From Zeus faber (Eukaryota; Chordata; Actinopteri; Zeiformes; Zeidae), in contig OY482847.1 in NCBI GenBank assembly GCA_960531495.1, positions 11,024,469-11,088,468 on the forward strand: a DNA stretch of 64,000 nt. Direction: 5' to 3'. The notes beneath the pieces are model-generated. The model searched no databases. It was not told where the DNA came from and saw nothing but the letters and a program-made list of their open reading frames with translations. The translations under genes were made by a program, and so were the position numbers. Below, one piece after another: positions 55,676 through 64,000 of the stretch. How positions within the stretch are numbered: the first letter of the stretch is position 1; each line of letters starts with the position of its first letter.

Positions 55676-56400
55676 CCTCCAGGCTGGACGAGGGGACCGG
55701 GGAGGGGGGGGCCCTGCAGAGGGAGGACCGGGTGGGGAGGGGGGGGCCTGGGGGGGAGGGGAAGGGGGGTCTTTGCAGGACAAGATGAGGAAGATGGAAG
55801 ATGTCGCTCACTGTCCACAGTCACTGAAGAGACGCTGTGGATCCGCGCATCGCGCCGTGGAACCTGAGGATGCGAATTGGGAGAAAAGCAGATATCCCTC
55901 CTCCTCCTCCTCCCCTCCGTTCCCTCCTCCGAAATAAGATGGGCGATCTACGTCCGGGGGCCAGCGGTTCAGCGGCGCCGAGCTGAGGTCATAGGCGGCG
56001 CGGATCCCTCGGCTCGCAGGGGAGGCGTCTCTCAGTGTGTCGGGGAGATCGCCCACTGTGTCGGCGTAGTTCCGTGGAATCGAGAGATGCGCAGACCGAT
56101 GCGCACGCAGCGGCGCTTCTCCCCAACGCTCCGACGGCTTCGGCGGTGAGGGAGGGAGGGGGAGGGAGGGGGAGAGGCGGTGAACGCGGGGCGGGTGGGT
56201 TGACTGACGGGGCTCAGATCTTACTGCAAAAAAATAAATAAAAAATAAATAAAATCACCGAATAACACGCAGGATCCTGTGTAAAGAGTGGGTCTGACAG
56301 CCGCGACAGGCCGCGTGTGCCCGATACGCTCTTTCCGGGGTTAAAACACCCCCCGACGCGCTTACGCACGCACGCACGCACGCACGCAACAACGGGAATT
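55676..56400 (-). promoter_or_regulatory. nptn: nptn CpG island, promoter and 5' UTR
   Basis: Dense CpG and GC-rich sequence begins before exon 1 and continues to about 56.4 kb, ending at a (CGCA)n tract, after which the DNA becomes AT-rich. GC boxes are present (ggggcgggtggg near 56.19 kb). No TATA box is evident. A housekeeping/neuronal CpG promoter is inferred. Confidence 0.6.
56364..56390. repeat. (CGCA)n microsatellite
   Basis: Six CGCA units at the outer edge of the nptn CpG island. Confidence 0.9.
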
Positions 56401-57783
56401 GCCGTTCTGAAATGATTATTTAATGACTTATTCTATTATTATTATTAGATATGTTCATTATCATGTACTTTGTTTCGTGTATGATAAAAAAACACCACGG
56501 AAAAAATGTTTAAAACTGTTGTAAAGATGTATGCATATTCATATTTATTTGCAGGACGCATATTAAAATATTTATTCAAAACAAAATATTAAAAATACGT
56601 AAAAAAAAAACACCACAAATCTCCGATCTCGTGTCTCGGAGCCTTTATGGACGTAAAGGACGCGTACAGCGTCCAAGCGCGTTGTAACGTCCGAGTACAA
56701 CATTATGGGCAATAGTTACAGATCCGTGCAACCTCCTCCCACACGGATATTGCGAAACCGCGCCCGGTTGTTGGAGGGTCCTTTGAGAAGAGACCGTCGC
56801 GGTCAACGCTCGGAGCTTCCACGGCCACGGTGCCGCGCGGCCCCGGGGGGCAACGAGCGTTCCAACATGGCCTCCCGTAAGCCCCACCCTCCTCCCGGTT
56901 TCCATGGCTACTGCGACAAGGGCGACCTCGTGTGGCGAGTTTGGACGAATCCAGTCGAGTCAAAACAACCTTTTTTTTTTTTTTAAAGAATAAATAAGTC
57001 AGATTCATACAATAAGCTCTTTGTGGTAACCGTACAATTATTCTGTCGAAAAAAAAAACAACGAACAAACAAACAAATAAAAAAAACATGCAGGCCTAAT
57101 TATTCCGTTAAAATAAATAATTATTGGAAGCGAATTATTATAATTATCAACGGTCACCAATTAACCCTTCAATGTATTTGCGTTAAATGTTGTTCCCCTC
57201 CGTGCTGTTTCCACTGGTGGCGGGGTCCGCCTTCTGCCGTCAAGAATGCACTGAAGTGAAAGAAAGCCGCAGTGGATTTGATAAAGCAGCGTGGCTGTTG
57301 GTGGTCCGCAAACTGTCGATGCCAATGGACATATACAAAATAAAAACAGAAATAAAATAAATGATATCCACCGCATCCAGCTACAAAAAAAAAAAAAAAA
57401 AAAAAATTAATCGACCACCAGGCTGCTGCGTTGCGGTCAAGCTCGGAACTCGGTCGCTCGGGGTCGGTAGTTCCTACATCCGAACGCTTGTTTGGCAACG
57501 TTGTGAATTATACAAACATCTGCCACGGAGCAGTTTCGAGCAATGCGAATACGTATTTGTTGACGTATGTTTGTTGGTTCACGGTAGTGGGGATTACAGG
57601 ACGCCCTGGTACAATACCGATGTCACGGCAGGTCTGTTATGTCGGACAATTCGGGTCTGAGCACAAGCCACGGTCTTGGAATTTGACTTAGACGGCCTTT
57701 CCTTTGCGTTTCCCAAGTGGGTGATGGATTTTCCGCGTTTAGTTTGAAAGGAATGCAGCGCTAAAGCGAAGAGGAGCGTAAAC

Positions 57784-57832
57784 CCGGAAGTTGGGGAAAC
57801 AAGGTTTCGAACAGAGTTCTGGGATTTGTAGT
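57784..57832. promoter_or_regulatory. candidate TATA-less promoter: ETS site plus ZNF143/Staf-type site
   Basis: cccggaagt (57784-57792) fits the ETS/GABP core. tctgggatttgtagt (57818-57832) fits the reverse of the ZNF143 consensus ACTACAnnTCCCAGA. The pair, 26 bp apart, is typical of housekeeping promoters. The transcript it serves is unknown. Confidence 0.5.
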
Positions 57833-57963
57833 GTAATCCACCACAACGCAGACGACGTTATGGATTGCCGTTCTGGACAAAAAAGCATTATCGTGGTAAA
57901 AAAACAAAACAATGATAATATATACACCATAAATATATATTTATGTGTGTGCGTGTGTATTGT

Positions 57964-58066
57964 CTTTATTGTTATTATTGTTATTCTTCTTCTTCTTCTT
58001 CTTATTCTTATTCTTATTATTCTTCTTATTATTATTATTATTATTAATAATAATAATGATGATGAT
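57964..58066. repeat. TTA/TTC/AAT compound repeat
   Basis: ATTGTT, TTC and TTA triplet blocks end in the complementary AAT/GAT blocks. Confidence 0.85.
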
Positions 58067-58603
58067 AATTAAATAAAAAAATATATTTTATTTATATCGT
58101 TATATATTTTATATGTACAGGGTCAATTCAAAGAGCCGTACATATGGCATAAAAACATACAAGCAAAGAATAATAAAATGAGTACAGCATTATATATTGT
58201 ATTGTACGTTTTCCTAATGTTAATCTGTTTGGATAGATATATAAATATGATAGCAATACCACTGTAGAAACTATAATAACTTAGTAAATACAGAGCAATA
58301 TATATTTTATTATATTATCTCTCTCTCTATATACAGTATATATATTCAAATGTATACTCTATATAACATACCAACAACGTGTCCTGTGCATAGAATCACA
58401 TTTGTATATTTTCATACATGACTATTTCTTGTATATTTGTATATTGTTCGGCCATTTGTGTACATTTGGCAATTTTTATTTTAGTTTCACTTAACTTTTA
58501 TCTATGTATTTATTTATTTTCAGACCGTTAAGCCTTTTTAAAAGGCTGTGAGGAAATGCACCAATCCTCACCATGACAAATTCCGCCCACGTGTAAACGC
58601 ACC

Positions 58604-58607
<4 letters not shown>

Positions 58608-58639
<32 letters not shown>
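58608..58639. repeat. (GA)n microsatellite
   Basis: About 15 GA units. Confidence 0.95.
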
Positions 58640-58641
<2 letters not shown>

Positions 58642-59337
58642 AAAGTACTTTAATCCTTTTTTTTTTTAATAGATGGTTCAGGGTAGTTTGTATAAAGGCA
58701 GCGATAGTATAAGAACACATGTTATATTGTGCCTCATGTCCTAGTGTGCGCTGGTCTGTTCCCTCCACTTTGCTGCGCAATGAGCCTCCCTCCAGTTTGT
58801 CCGAATCCCCCCCGCGGACCAACCAGCTGCGTGGGGTGTCCGGGCAGACGGCACAGCCTCCTTGTGGCCCCGGCCAATGGGATCGGGAGCGTGGCATTTG
58901 GCCCCTGGGGGCGGGGGCGGGAGAAAAAAAAAAAAACCCCAAAAAAACCTCCCCAGTTGATGAGTTAATTACGCATCACTTAAACTAGCGATGAAAGGTT
59001 CGACTCGTTTTCAAGACCCGGTTACTGCCGAAGCGGCTCCGTTGAAAAAGATCCGTTCGGCGTCGATGCGCCGTGGAGCGGGGCGGGGAGCGACGGATGA
59101 GAGTCAGGAGGGTCGGGCCAGCTCTACCGGCTCTCGCTTTCCCGCAAAGGAAACGTTCGATTCCGTTCAAAATGATTGATCCGCGCGGAAACGGGAGAAC
59201 GCAAAGTTTGGATCGCGAAGGTATCTCCGCCTCGTGCTCCCTGAAGTGTTTGTGTGTGAGTCACAAAAGTACTTCACGTCGGACGGAGCGACTCGTTGTA
59301 GTGGAACGCAACGTGCAAACCGGTCTCATTGAACGTG

Positions 59338-59610
59338 GGTTATGTTATTATGTTAACGTTATTATGTTCTTATTATGTGATTATGTTATTGCTTTATTAT
59401 TATTTTATGTGATTATGTTGATATGTTATCGTGTTATTATCTCATGTTATTGTAATGTTAATGTTATTGTTGTGTTATGTTATTATATTATGTTGTTATT
59501 GTTATGTTATGTAATTGTGTTAATATTTAAATATGTCATTATATTGTGTTGTTATTATATTATCGTGTTGTTATGTTTGTATTTAAATATGTTATTATGT
59601 TATTAGTTGA
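59338..59610. repeat. degenerate TTATGTTAT repeat
   Basis: About 270 bp built almost wholly of TTATG, TTATTA and TTGTTA words with no fixed period, lying just upstream of the CALHM-like CpG island. Confidence 0.75.
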
Positions 59611-59619
59611 ATCCTCGGT

Positions 59620-59945
59620 AATTTAGCTACAGAGTGGAAAATGTTTATTCTATTCAATGTGTTATTTCGCGAATCGAGCGTCGAGTCCCAGTGAACGCCC
59701 CGGCGGACCTGGACCGGTTACCGAGTCGCGCACGAAACGGGACGGAACGGGACGGAACGGAACGGAACGAACGACTCCCTTCGCCGGAGTGACTTCCACC
59801 TCCCGGGTCGTTCGCCGCGGACGCGCCGCTCGCGCGTCTCGCACCACGGAGCAGCACAACCGCCGCCGATGCGTTCACACCGGTGGAGGTGGACCGTCTC
59901 CGGGGCTTTCTGCGACTCCTCCGCTCATCCGCCGGTCAATCTAGT
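59620..59945 (+). promoter_or_regulatory. CALHM-like gene CpG-rich promoter and 5' UTR
   Basis: GC- and CpG-rich sequence begins near 59.67 kb and runs into the coding exon. It includes a (GGAAC/GGGAC)n pentamer tract at about 59738-59770. The reading frame is open upstream of the ATG but without another in-frame ATG. Confidence 0.45.
59738..59770. repeat. (GGAAC/GGGAC)n pentamer repeat
   Basis: About six or seven cgggacggaa-type units in the 5' flank of the CALHM-like gene. Confidence 0.9.
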
Positions 59946-60419
59946 ATGGAAAGAAGGCAACAGTGGCTCACCAGGCTGAAGAACGAGCTGAGCAACAGTC
60001 CGCTGGTGTCCAACGTGGCGTTCGGCTTCATCCTCATGGGACTGGAGAAGCTGGTGGAGCTGGAGTTCGAGTGTCCTTGCGACCCTGCGTGGAACGGGGC
60101 GTTCTCCTCCGCCTTCTTCGTCATCCCCGCCGTCATGGCCTTCACGCTGATGCTGATCATCCAGGGCTGCAGGTGCGACACGTGGTGCAGGAGCCGGCGG
60201 ACCGTGTCCTTCTCCAGCGTCGTTCCCGCCGTGGTGTGGCTCATCCTGCTCTTCCTGGACGGCCAGTACTTGGCCTGCGCGATGACGGACTGGAGAGGCA
60301 GGTTCGTGCTGGTGGACAAGGCGGCTCCGCAGAAGTGGTGCGAGCCGAGCGGCGCCGAGGGGGACGTCACCCCGCAGGAGCTCATGCTCCGCTCGCAGCA
60401 GCTCTTTGTTTTCTCTCAG
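59946..60419 (+). CDS. CALHM-like coding exon 1
   Basis: 158 codons, from MERRQQWLTRLKNELSNSPL to QQLFVFSQ. The donor is CAG|gtgagt, a perfect consensus. GC-rich third positions contrast with the AT-rich intron that follows. It contains helices 1-3 and the start of helix 4. Confidence 0.82.
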
Positions 60420-61871
60420 GTGAGTGTTCGGGGGGCGGGGAGGTCGTCCCCGGGACGCACGGGACGGGAGCGGGAGCGTTCCGCCCGTAAGACGGATCCG
60501 CGGTGCTGCGTGGTGCGGCTGCGTTTCTGCATCCGCGCGCAAGGGAACCGACACCGCACCGGGCTTGTCCGGAGGTCCCCAAAAACGTCTTTATTCACAC
60601 GCCCTGGCTCCTGTGTGTTTCATGCGCCCGGGTCCAGAAATGCAATCGCATCACACAACACAGCAGATGTTCAGTTGGATGTGATGGTATTTAGAGATGG
60701 CTTATTCAAATCCAAGGCTAATTCAATTGACTTTAACGCCCTAATTTGCTTTTAAGACATTTGCTGTGTTACGCAATGTAATTGCCCTTTCTGGATTCTC
60801 ACGCATGAAACATGCACTATACCATGCAAGGTGTCTGCAGGTCCCTTAAAAAGTCTTAAATTAGGCCTTCAACGACATTACACCAGTCTTGTATTTCCGT
60901 AAGTAATCTATTGTTTTTGGTTTATCTTCATTTGCTTTTCTTTTCATGACACCTGTATGTTGGTAACGAAGTGCAACATAAATAAAGCTTACTTACTTTC
61001 TCAGCCTATCGCCGAACCTAATATTTACCTGCTACACAAACCTATTGTAGATGAACCCGAGAGAAATCCAAGAAAATCCCTGATTTAAGGTCTGTTGAAA
61101 AAGGTTCGATTTATTACATTACATTACATTTAATGTAATGTACATTTATTACAATCCTTAATCAGTTACCTTGCTGTCTGATCTAAAGGAAACTGCCAAT
61201 AAAAGTTCATGGAATCATCCAGTGCAGTGGTTCGAAGCGGGGTCATTTAGGAGGTTCCAGGGGGTCCACAGCTAAATTACTATAGTTAAAATTTCTCCAT
61301 TATATAATAATGTATTATATGTATTAATAATGTATTATATAATAAATGATAATAAAAAATGTTTTTAGTTATAACTAGTGTGGGCAGGTTTGGATTCTGG
61401 ACTAAATCATATCTAACAGTAATAATCTTCCCAGAGACCAAATCTTCTCAGATAGGGTCCATGGCCTCATGTGTAACAAATTAAGGATCCTTGAAATAAA
61501 AAAGGTTGAGAGGCGCTGATTTATAACCTACGCTACCTGCTCTATTACCTACCTGTAATATTTTAATATTGAACATGAGAAAAATGATTTGTCCAAGAAT
61601 CTTTCTTACATTCCATTGAAATGTATGTATATATTTATTTTTTTATCCAATTACTATACATTTATTTTACCATTATGCACCATGGCTTTATTCTTTAAAT
61701 TTTTTTTTTGCGTCCCAGGTTATAGGCATAGTCCTTCTCATTTTCATCTGTGTGGGACTCATAGTATATGTGATCAGAGAGAGCTGCCAGCAGGACGTGG
61801 AGATGCAGGATGCAGATGTGGCAGAGCTCACTGTGCTCAGGATGAGCTCCCTCCGCACCAGGACTCCTTAG
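59946..61871 (+). CDS. CALHM-family (FAM26-like) four-transmembrane protein, whole coding span
   Basis: CALHM proteins assemble as large-pore ion and ATP channels of the plasma membrane. Coding exons 59946-60419 and 61719-61871 join in phase 0 at FSQ|VIG and give 208 residues. Seen: helix 1 (about 24-40), then FECPCDPAWN (41-50) with the family CxC pair at Cys43/Cys45; helix 2 (51-73); helix 3 (91-113, VVPAVVWLILLFLDGQYLAC) with Cys111; Cys132 in the second outer loop; helix 4 (about 153-178). These Cys positions match the two conserved disulfides of the family, and the intron sits where CALHM genes have one. The ATG at 59946 has A at -3 and G at +4. The oddity is the tail: only about 30 residues follow helix 4, where CALHM proteins normally carry a long helical C-terminal region, making typical lengths above 300. 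It could be a short family branch or a gene that lost its end. Confidence 0.78.
60420..61718 (+). other. CALHM-like gene intron
   Basis: 1.3 kb. The first 200 bp are GC-rich, the remainder AT-rich. It contains a ccttaaaaagtcttaaatta teleost repeat fragment (60840-60875), a LINE-like tail (about 60950-61000), a 21-bp palindrome (61121-61141) and a hAT-like inverted-repeat element (61225-61518). Confidence 0.6.
61225..61518. mobile_element. hAT-like non-autonomous DNA transposon remnant
   Basis: The left end cagtggttcgaag and the complement of the right end (cagcgcctctcaacc) are imperfect inverted repeats of the same type as the 21.3-kb element; the interior carries gggggtccacagctaaatta. Confidence 0.45.
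61719..61871 (+). CDS. CALHM-like coding exon 2 (terminal)
   Basis: 50 codons and TAG after acceptor tttgcgtcccag. It encodes VIGIVLLIFICVGLIVYVIR, completing helix 4, then ESCQQDVEMQDADVAELTVL and RMSSLRTRTP. The tail shows no resemblance to the usual CALHM C-terminal helices (for example FLQLKFW). Confidence 0.75.
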   Translation, partial: VIGIVLLIFICVGLIVYVIRESCQQDVEMQDADVAELTVLRMSSLRTRTP

Positions 61872-62548
61872 AGCGGCTGGGGCCTCCCCCTCGAGACCTT
61901 GCCGGTACGGACACTTTTGGAATACCTGGAATAGACTTCATCCTTGTACTTTCCTTTCCTTGTTTATAAGTGCCTTTTTGAAGAAAAAAAAAGATTTTTA
62001 CCCCTAAATATTTCAAAGTATATCTCTTGTGTTGTGCCTTATCAAGGTGCTGTTTTGTGAAGTGTACATTCTTTTTTATATATGTAACATATTATGAGGC
62101 GGAATTTTTCACCGTACAGTTTGTATTTGAATAACACTGCAGGGCACGACTTCTTTCCAAAGTGGTATTTAATTTTGTGACATTCAATGCGTCAGTGGTG
62201 CACATTATCTTAACAAGGGTTCATGAATGATCAACAAACACAATCGTTTCCTTTTACCTTAGTAAGCACCGCTTGTGTTTTTTACGCCTGCTTTACCACA
62301 AAATGTGTGAGAGCCTGAATCAAAATTTCCAAGTTGCAGTTTTGCTTCTGAGTCGAAAGAAAATATGCTCAATGGTTTTTTGAGAGGGGGTCCCCCTGAG
62401 GCAGCTAATCCTGAAAGTTGTCTTCTATTTTGGAAACTATGCAGGCCTACTCTACGCTGGAAGCGTAGGTTACTAAATATATCTTTTCTCAAAGAAAATG
62501 TCACTTTAAAGTGCAAATCCGCAAGACAGTCTGTGTTGTCTGGGTTAC

Positions 62549-62567
62549 ACTACATGTCCCAGAATGC
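62549..62567 (+). promoter_or_regulatory. ZNF143/Staf-type site
   Basis: actacatgtcccagaatgc is a close full-length match to the 19-bp SBS/ZNF143 consensus ACTACAnnTCCCAGAATGC. It lies 680 bp downstream of the CALHM-like stop codon. Confidence 0.6.
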
Positions 62568-62824
62568 AATTTTAAACGGTGACGATTATTTTCAATATCT
62601 GGGTTTTCTCTGAATGATCATCCATATTAACAGTTTACTGACAACAACTCGCAACGCTGCCTTAACAAATTCACCGCCGCTGCCTTTCACTTTGACCTGC
62701 CCGGATCAGTACATTCTAACCATGAAAGGCGGACACCGCCACCGCCAATAGAAACACCATTTGGCATAGCACATGCATAACACAAATATATTGAACGGCT
62801 GTTTCTTTTAAAGTGCCAGTGCAA

Positions 62825-62830
62825 AATAAA
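62825..62830 (+). terminator. candidate CALHM-like polyadenylation signal
   Basis: The AATAAA lies about 950 bp past the stop. No closer canonical signal was noticed, so the 3' UTR length is uncertain. Confidence 0.25.
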
Positions 62831-63599
62831 CTATCAAATATGGCTTATTTTAAACAAAATTATGCTATGGATTACCACTTTAAATACTTCATGGCAAGGT
62901 TTTCAGACTCATTCATCACGTGACATTACATTACATTACATCATTTTAGCAGACACTTTTGTCCAAAGCCATTTAGATTTTGTAGTTGTAGTTGTCAAAC
63001 CACATATATATCACAGTCACAGCCATGTTGTTACATCCATGTGGTCAGGTCCATGCCAATTTAGCCATTATGATTCAAATATGTTCCATGCGCCCAATGT
63101 CAGATTAAGAAGACACTTACTCTGGTACTGTACGTAATTATGAATGGAGTCGTTGTACCACGGTTGTGAGCACCCAATACTACAAGTTAAGACACAAAAT
63201 GAATGAAAGTGTTGTCAGTCTGTTATTGATTATTTTTTGTAATAAAGAAATTATTTATTTAAGTAAATTTAAAAAGTATGTGATTTTGTACAGCTATGTA
63301 AAGGGAGATATGTGGCTCCCACATGTGCTGGCCCCGTAGAAATGCCACAAAACACATTGACTATAATAGCATCATCATTATTTAGGATTTTATTTCTGAC
63401 ACTGCCTGAAACACACACACTTTCACCACACACACAATGACACCTACAAACGGGTGTGGGACTCATATCCAGAGCCATAGTGCCAGGCGAAAAGTTTGGT
63501 ACACTACACTACTAAAAGGAGAAGTGGATTATTGAGGAGGGTGGGAATGGGGATACTGTCCCATATATTTAAATGACATATGGTCGGTAGTCGAGTACA

Positions 63600-64000
63600 C
63601 TGTAAATAAAAGAAAGAGGTGGGTATATAAAGTGGTGGGTATGTACATAGAAAGAGGTGGCTATATATATATATATATATATATTTGTAAATTATGTGTG
63701 ATTTGTCGTGTATGTCATTGCTGCTGCATTACTCAAATTTCCCTCTGGGGATTAATAAAGTATCTTTATCTTATATACATATATAGAGGTGGGTATAAAA
63801 TGAGGTGGGTATATAGAAAGAGGTTTGTATATACAGTACATAGAAAGAGGTGAGTATATATATACAGTATAAAGAGGTGGCTATAGACAGTACATAGAAA
63901 GAGGTGGGTATATACAGTACATATAAAGAGGTGAGTATATACAGTACATATAAAGAGGTGGGTATATAAAGTACATAGTAAGGTGGGTATATAATGAGGT
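63600..64000. repeat. degenerate minisatellite running off the window, with an embedded LINE tail
   Basis: Units of roughly 27-30 bp built on agaggtgggtatatacagta and catagaa repeat to the window end. At about 63705-63775 the array is interrupted by ttccctctggggattaataa followed by agtatctttatctta, a typical fish LINE 3' end. Confidence 0.75.

Larger units (their letters stand above)
56401..59619. other. nptn / CALHM-like intergenic region
   Basis: The region alternates AT-rich stretches with two GC-rich islands: 56640-56960, which carries an unexplained open frame beginning at ATG 56872, and about 57.2-57.9 kb, which ends with an ETS and a ZNF143-type site. A third GC-rich patch lies at 58.74-59.2 kb. 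Microsatellites, poly-A and a degenerate TTATG-type repeat fill the rest. No gene can be assigned. Confidence 0.5.
61872..63600. other. downstream of the CALHM-like gene, no gene seen
   Basis: AT-rich sequence with the probable 3' UTR, the ZNF143-type site, and a copy of the teleost attacattacatt / agcagacacttttgtccaaa repeat motif at 62924-62972. No coding frame is recognisable. Confidence 0.5.

Noticed and set aside
57431-57691. VVPTSERLFGN stretch resembling the hAT transposase C-terminal motif
   Set aside because: The match is only a few residues, the expected following SxAG motif is missing, and no other transposase part is nearby.
59925-60554. Long minus-strand open frames across the CALHM-like exon 1
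   Set aside because: Antisense shadows of a GC-rich coding exon; the plus frame has the conserved family motifs and splice donor.
56401-64000. Expected CD276 gene to the right of nptn
   Set aside because: Human synteny has CD276 next to NPTN, but no Ig-domain exon or B7-type sequence was found here.

Overview
The window is nuclear DNA from a ray-finned fish (teleost). The proteins are vertebrate and every gene is split by GT-AG introns. The spacer DNA is full of long dinucleotide and tetranucleotide microsatellites, teleost-type SINE and LINE-tail fragments and small inverted-repeat DNA transposons. The species cannot be fixed by reading alone; the very high density of long (GT)n tracts is a clue but not proof.

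Four genes can be supported. (1) hcn4, minus strand: only coding exon 1 (18822-19561) is present, and everything to its left (1-18821) is intron 1. (2) rec114, plus strand (24478-32706): a meiotic double-strand-break factor, in at least six coding exons. (3) nptn, neuroplastin, minus strand (55675 down to 34090): eight coding exons that join without a phase error into a 395-residue protein. (4) A CALHM-family (calcium homeostasis modulator) four-helix protein, plus strand (59946-61871): two coding exons, 208 residues, with an unusually short C-terminus.

The order and orientation hcn4(-) / rec114(+) / nptn(-) match human 15q24, so this is an old conserved block. hcn4 and rec114 are divergent, rec114 and nptn converge tail to tail about 1.4 kb apart, and nptn and the CALHM-like gene are divergent. 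The genes do not form a pathway: a pacemaker cation channel, a meiotic recombination protein, a synaptic adhesion protein and a probable large-pore channel relative are neighbours by descent.

Region by region: 1-18.8 kb hcn4 intron 1; 18.8-20.3 kb hcn4 exon 1 and its GC-rich 5' flank; 20.3-24.3 kb intergenic, with several DNA-transposon remnants, one ending just upstream of rec114; 24.5-32.7 kb rec114; 32.7-34.1 kb convergent 3' ends; 34.1-55.7 kb nptn, with a minisatellite in intron 6 and a long inverted-repeat element in intron 4; 55.7-59.9 kb GC-rich divergent intergenic region with a probable ETS/ZNF143 promoter at 57.8 kb; 59.9-61.9 kb CALHM-like gene; 61.9-64 kb repeats, with a second ZNF143-type site and a tandem array running off the window end.
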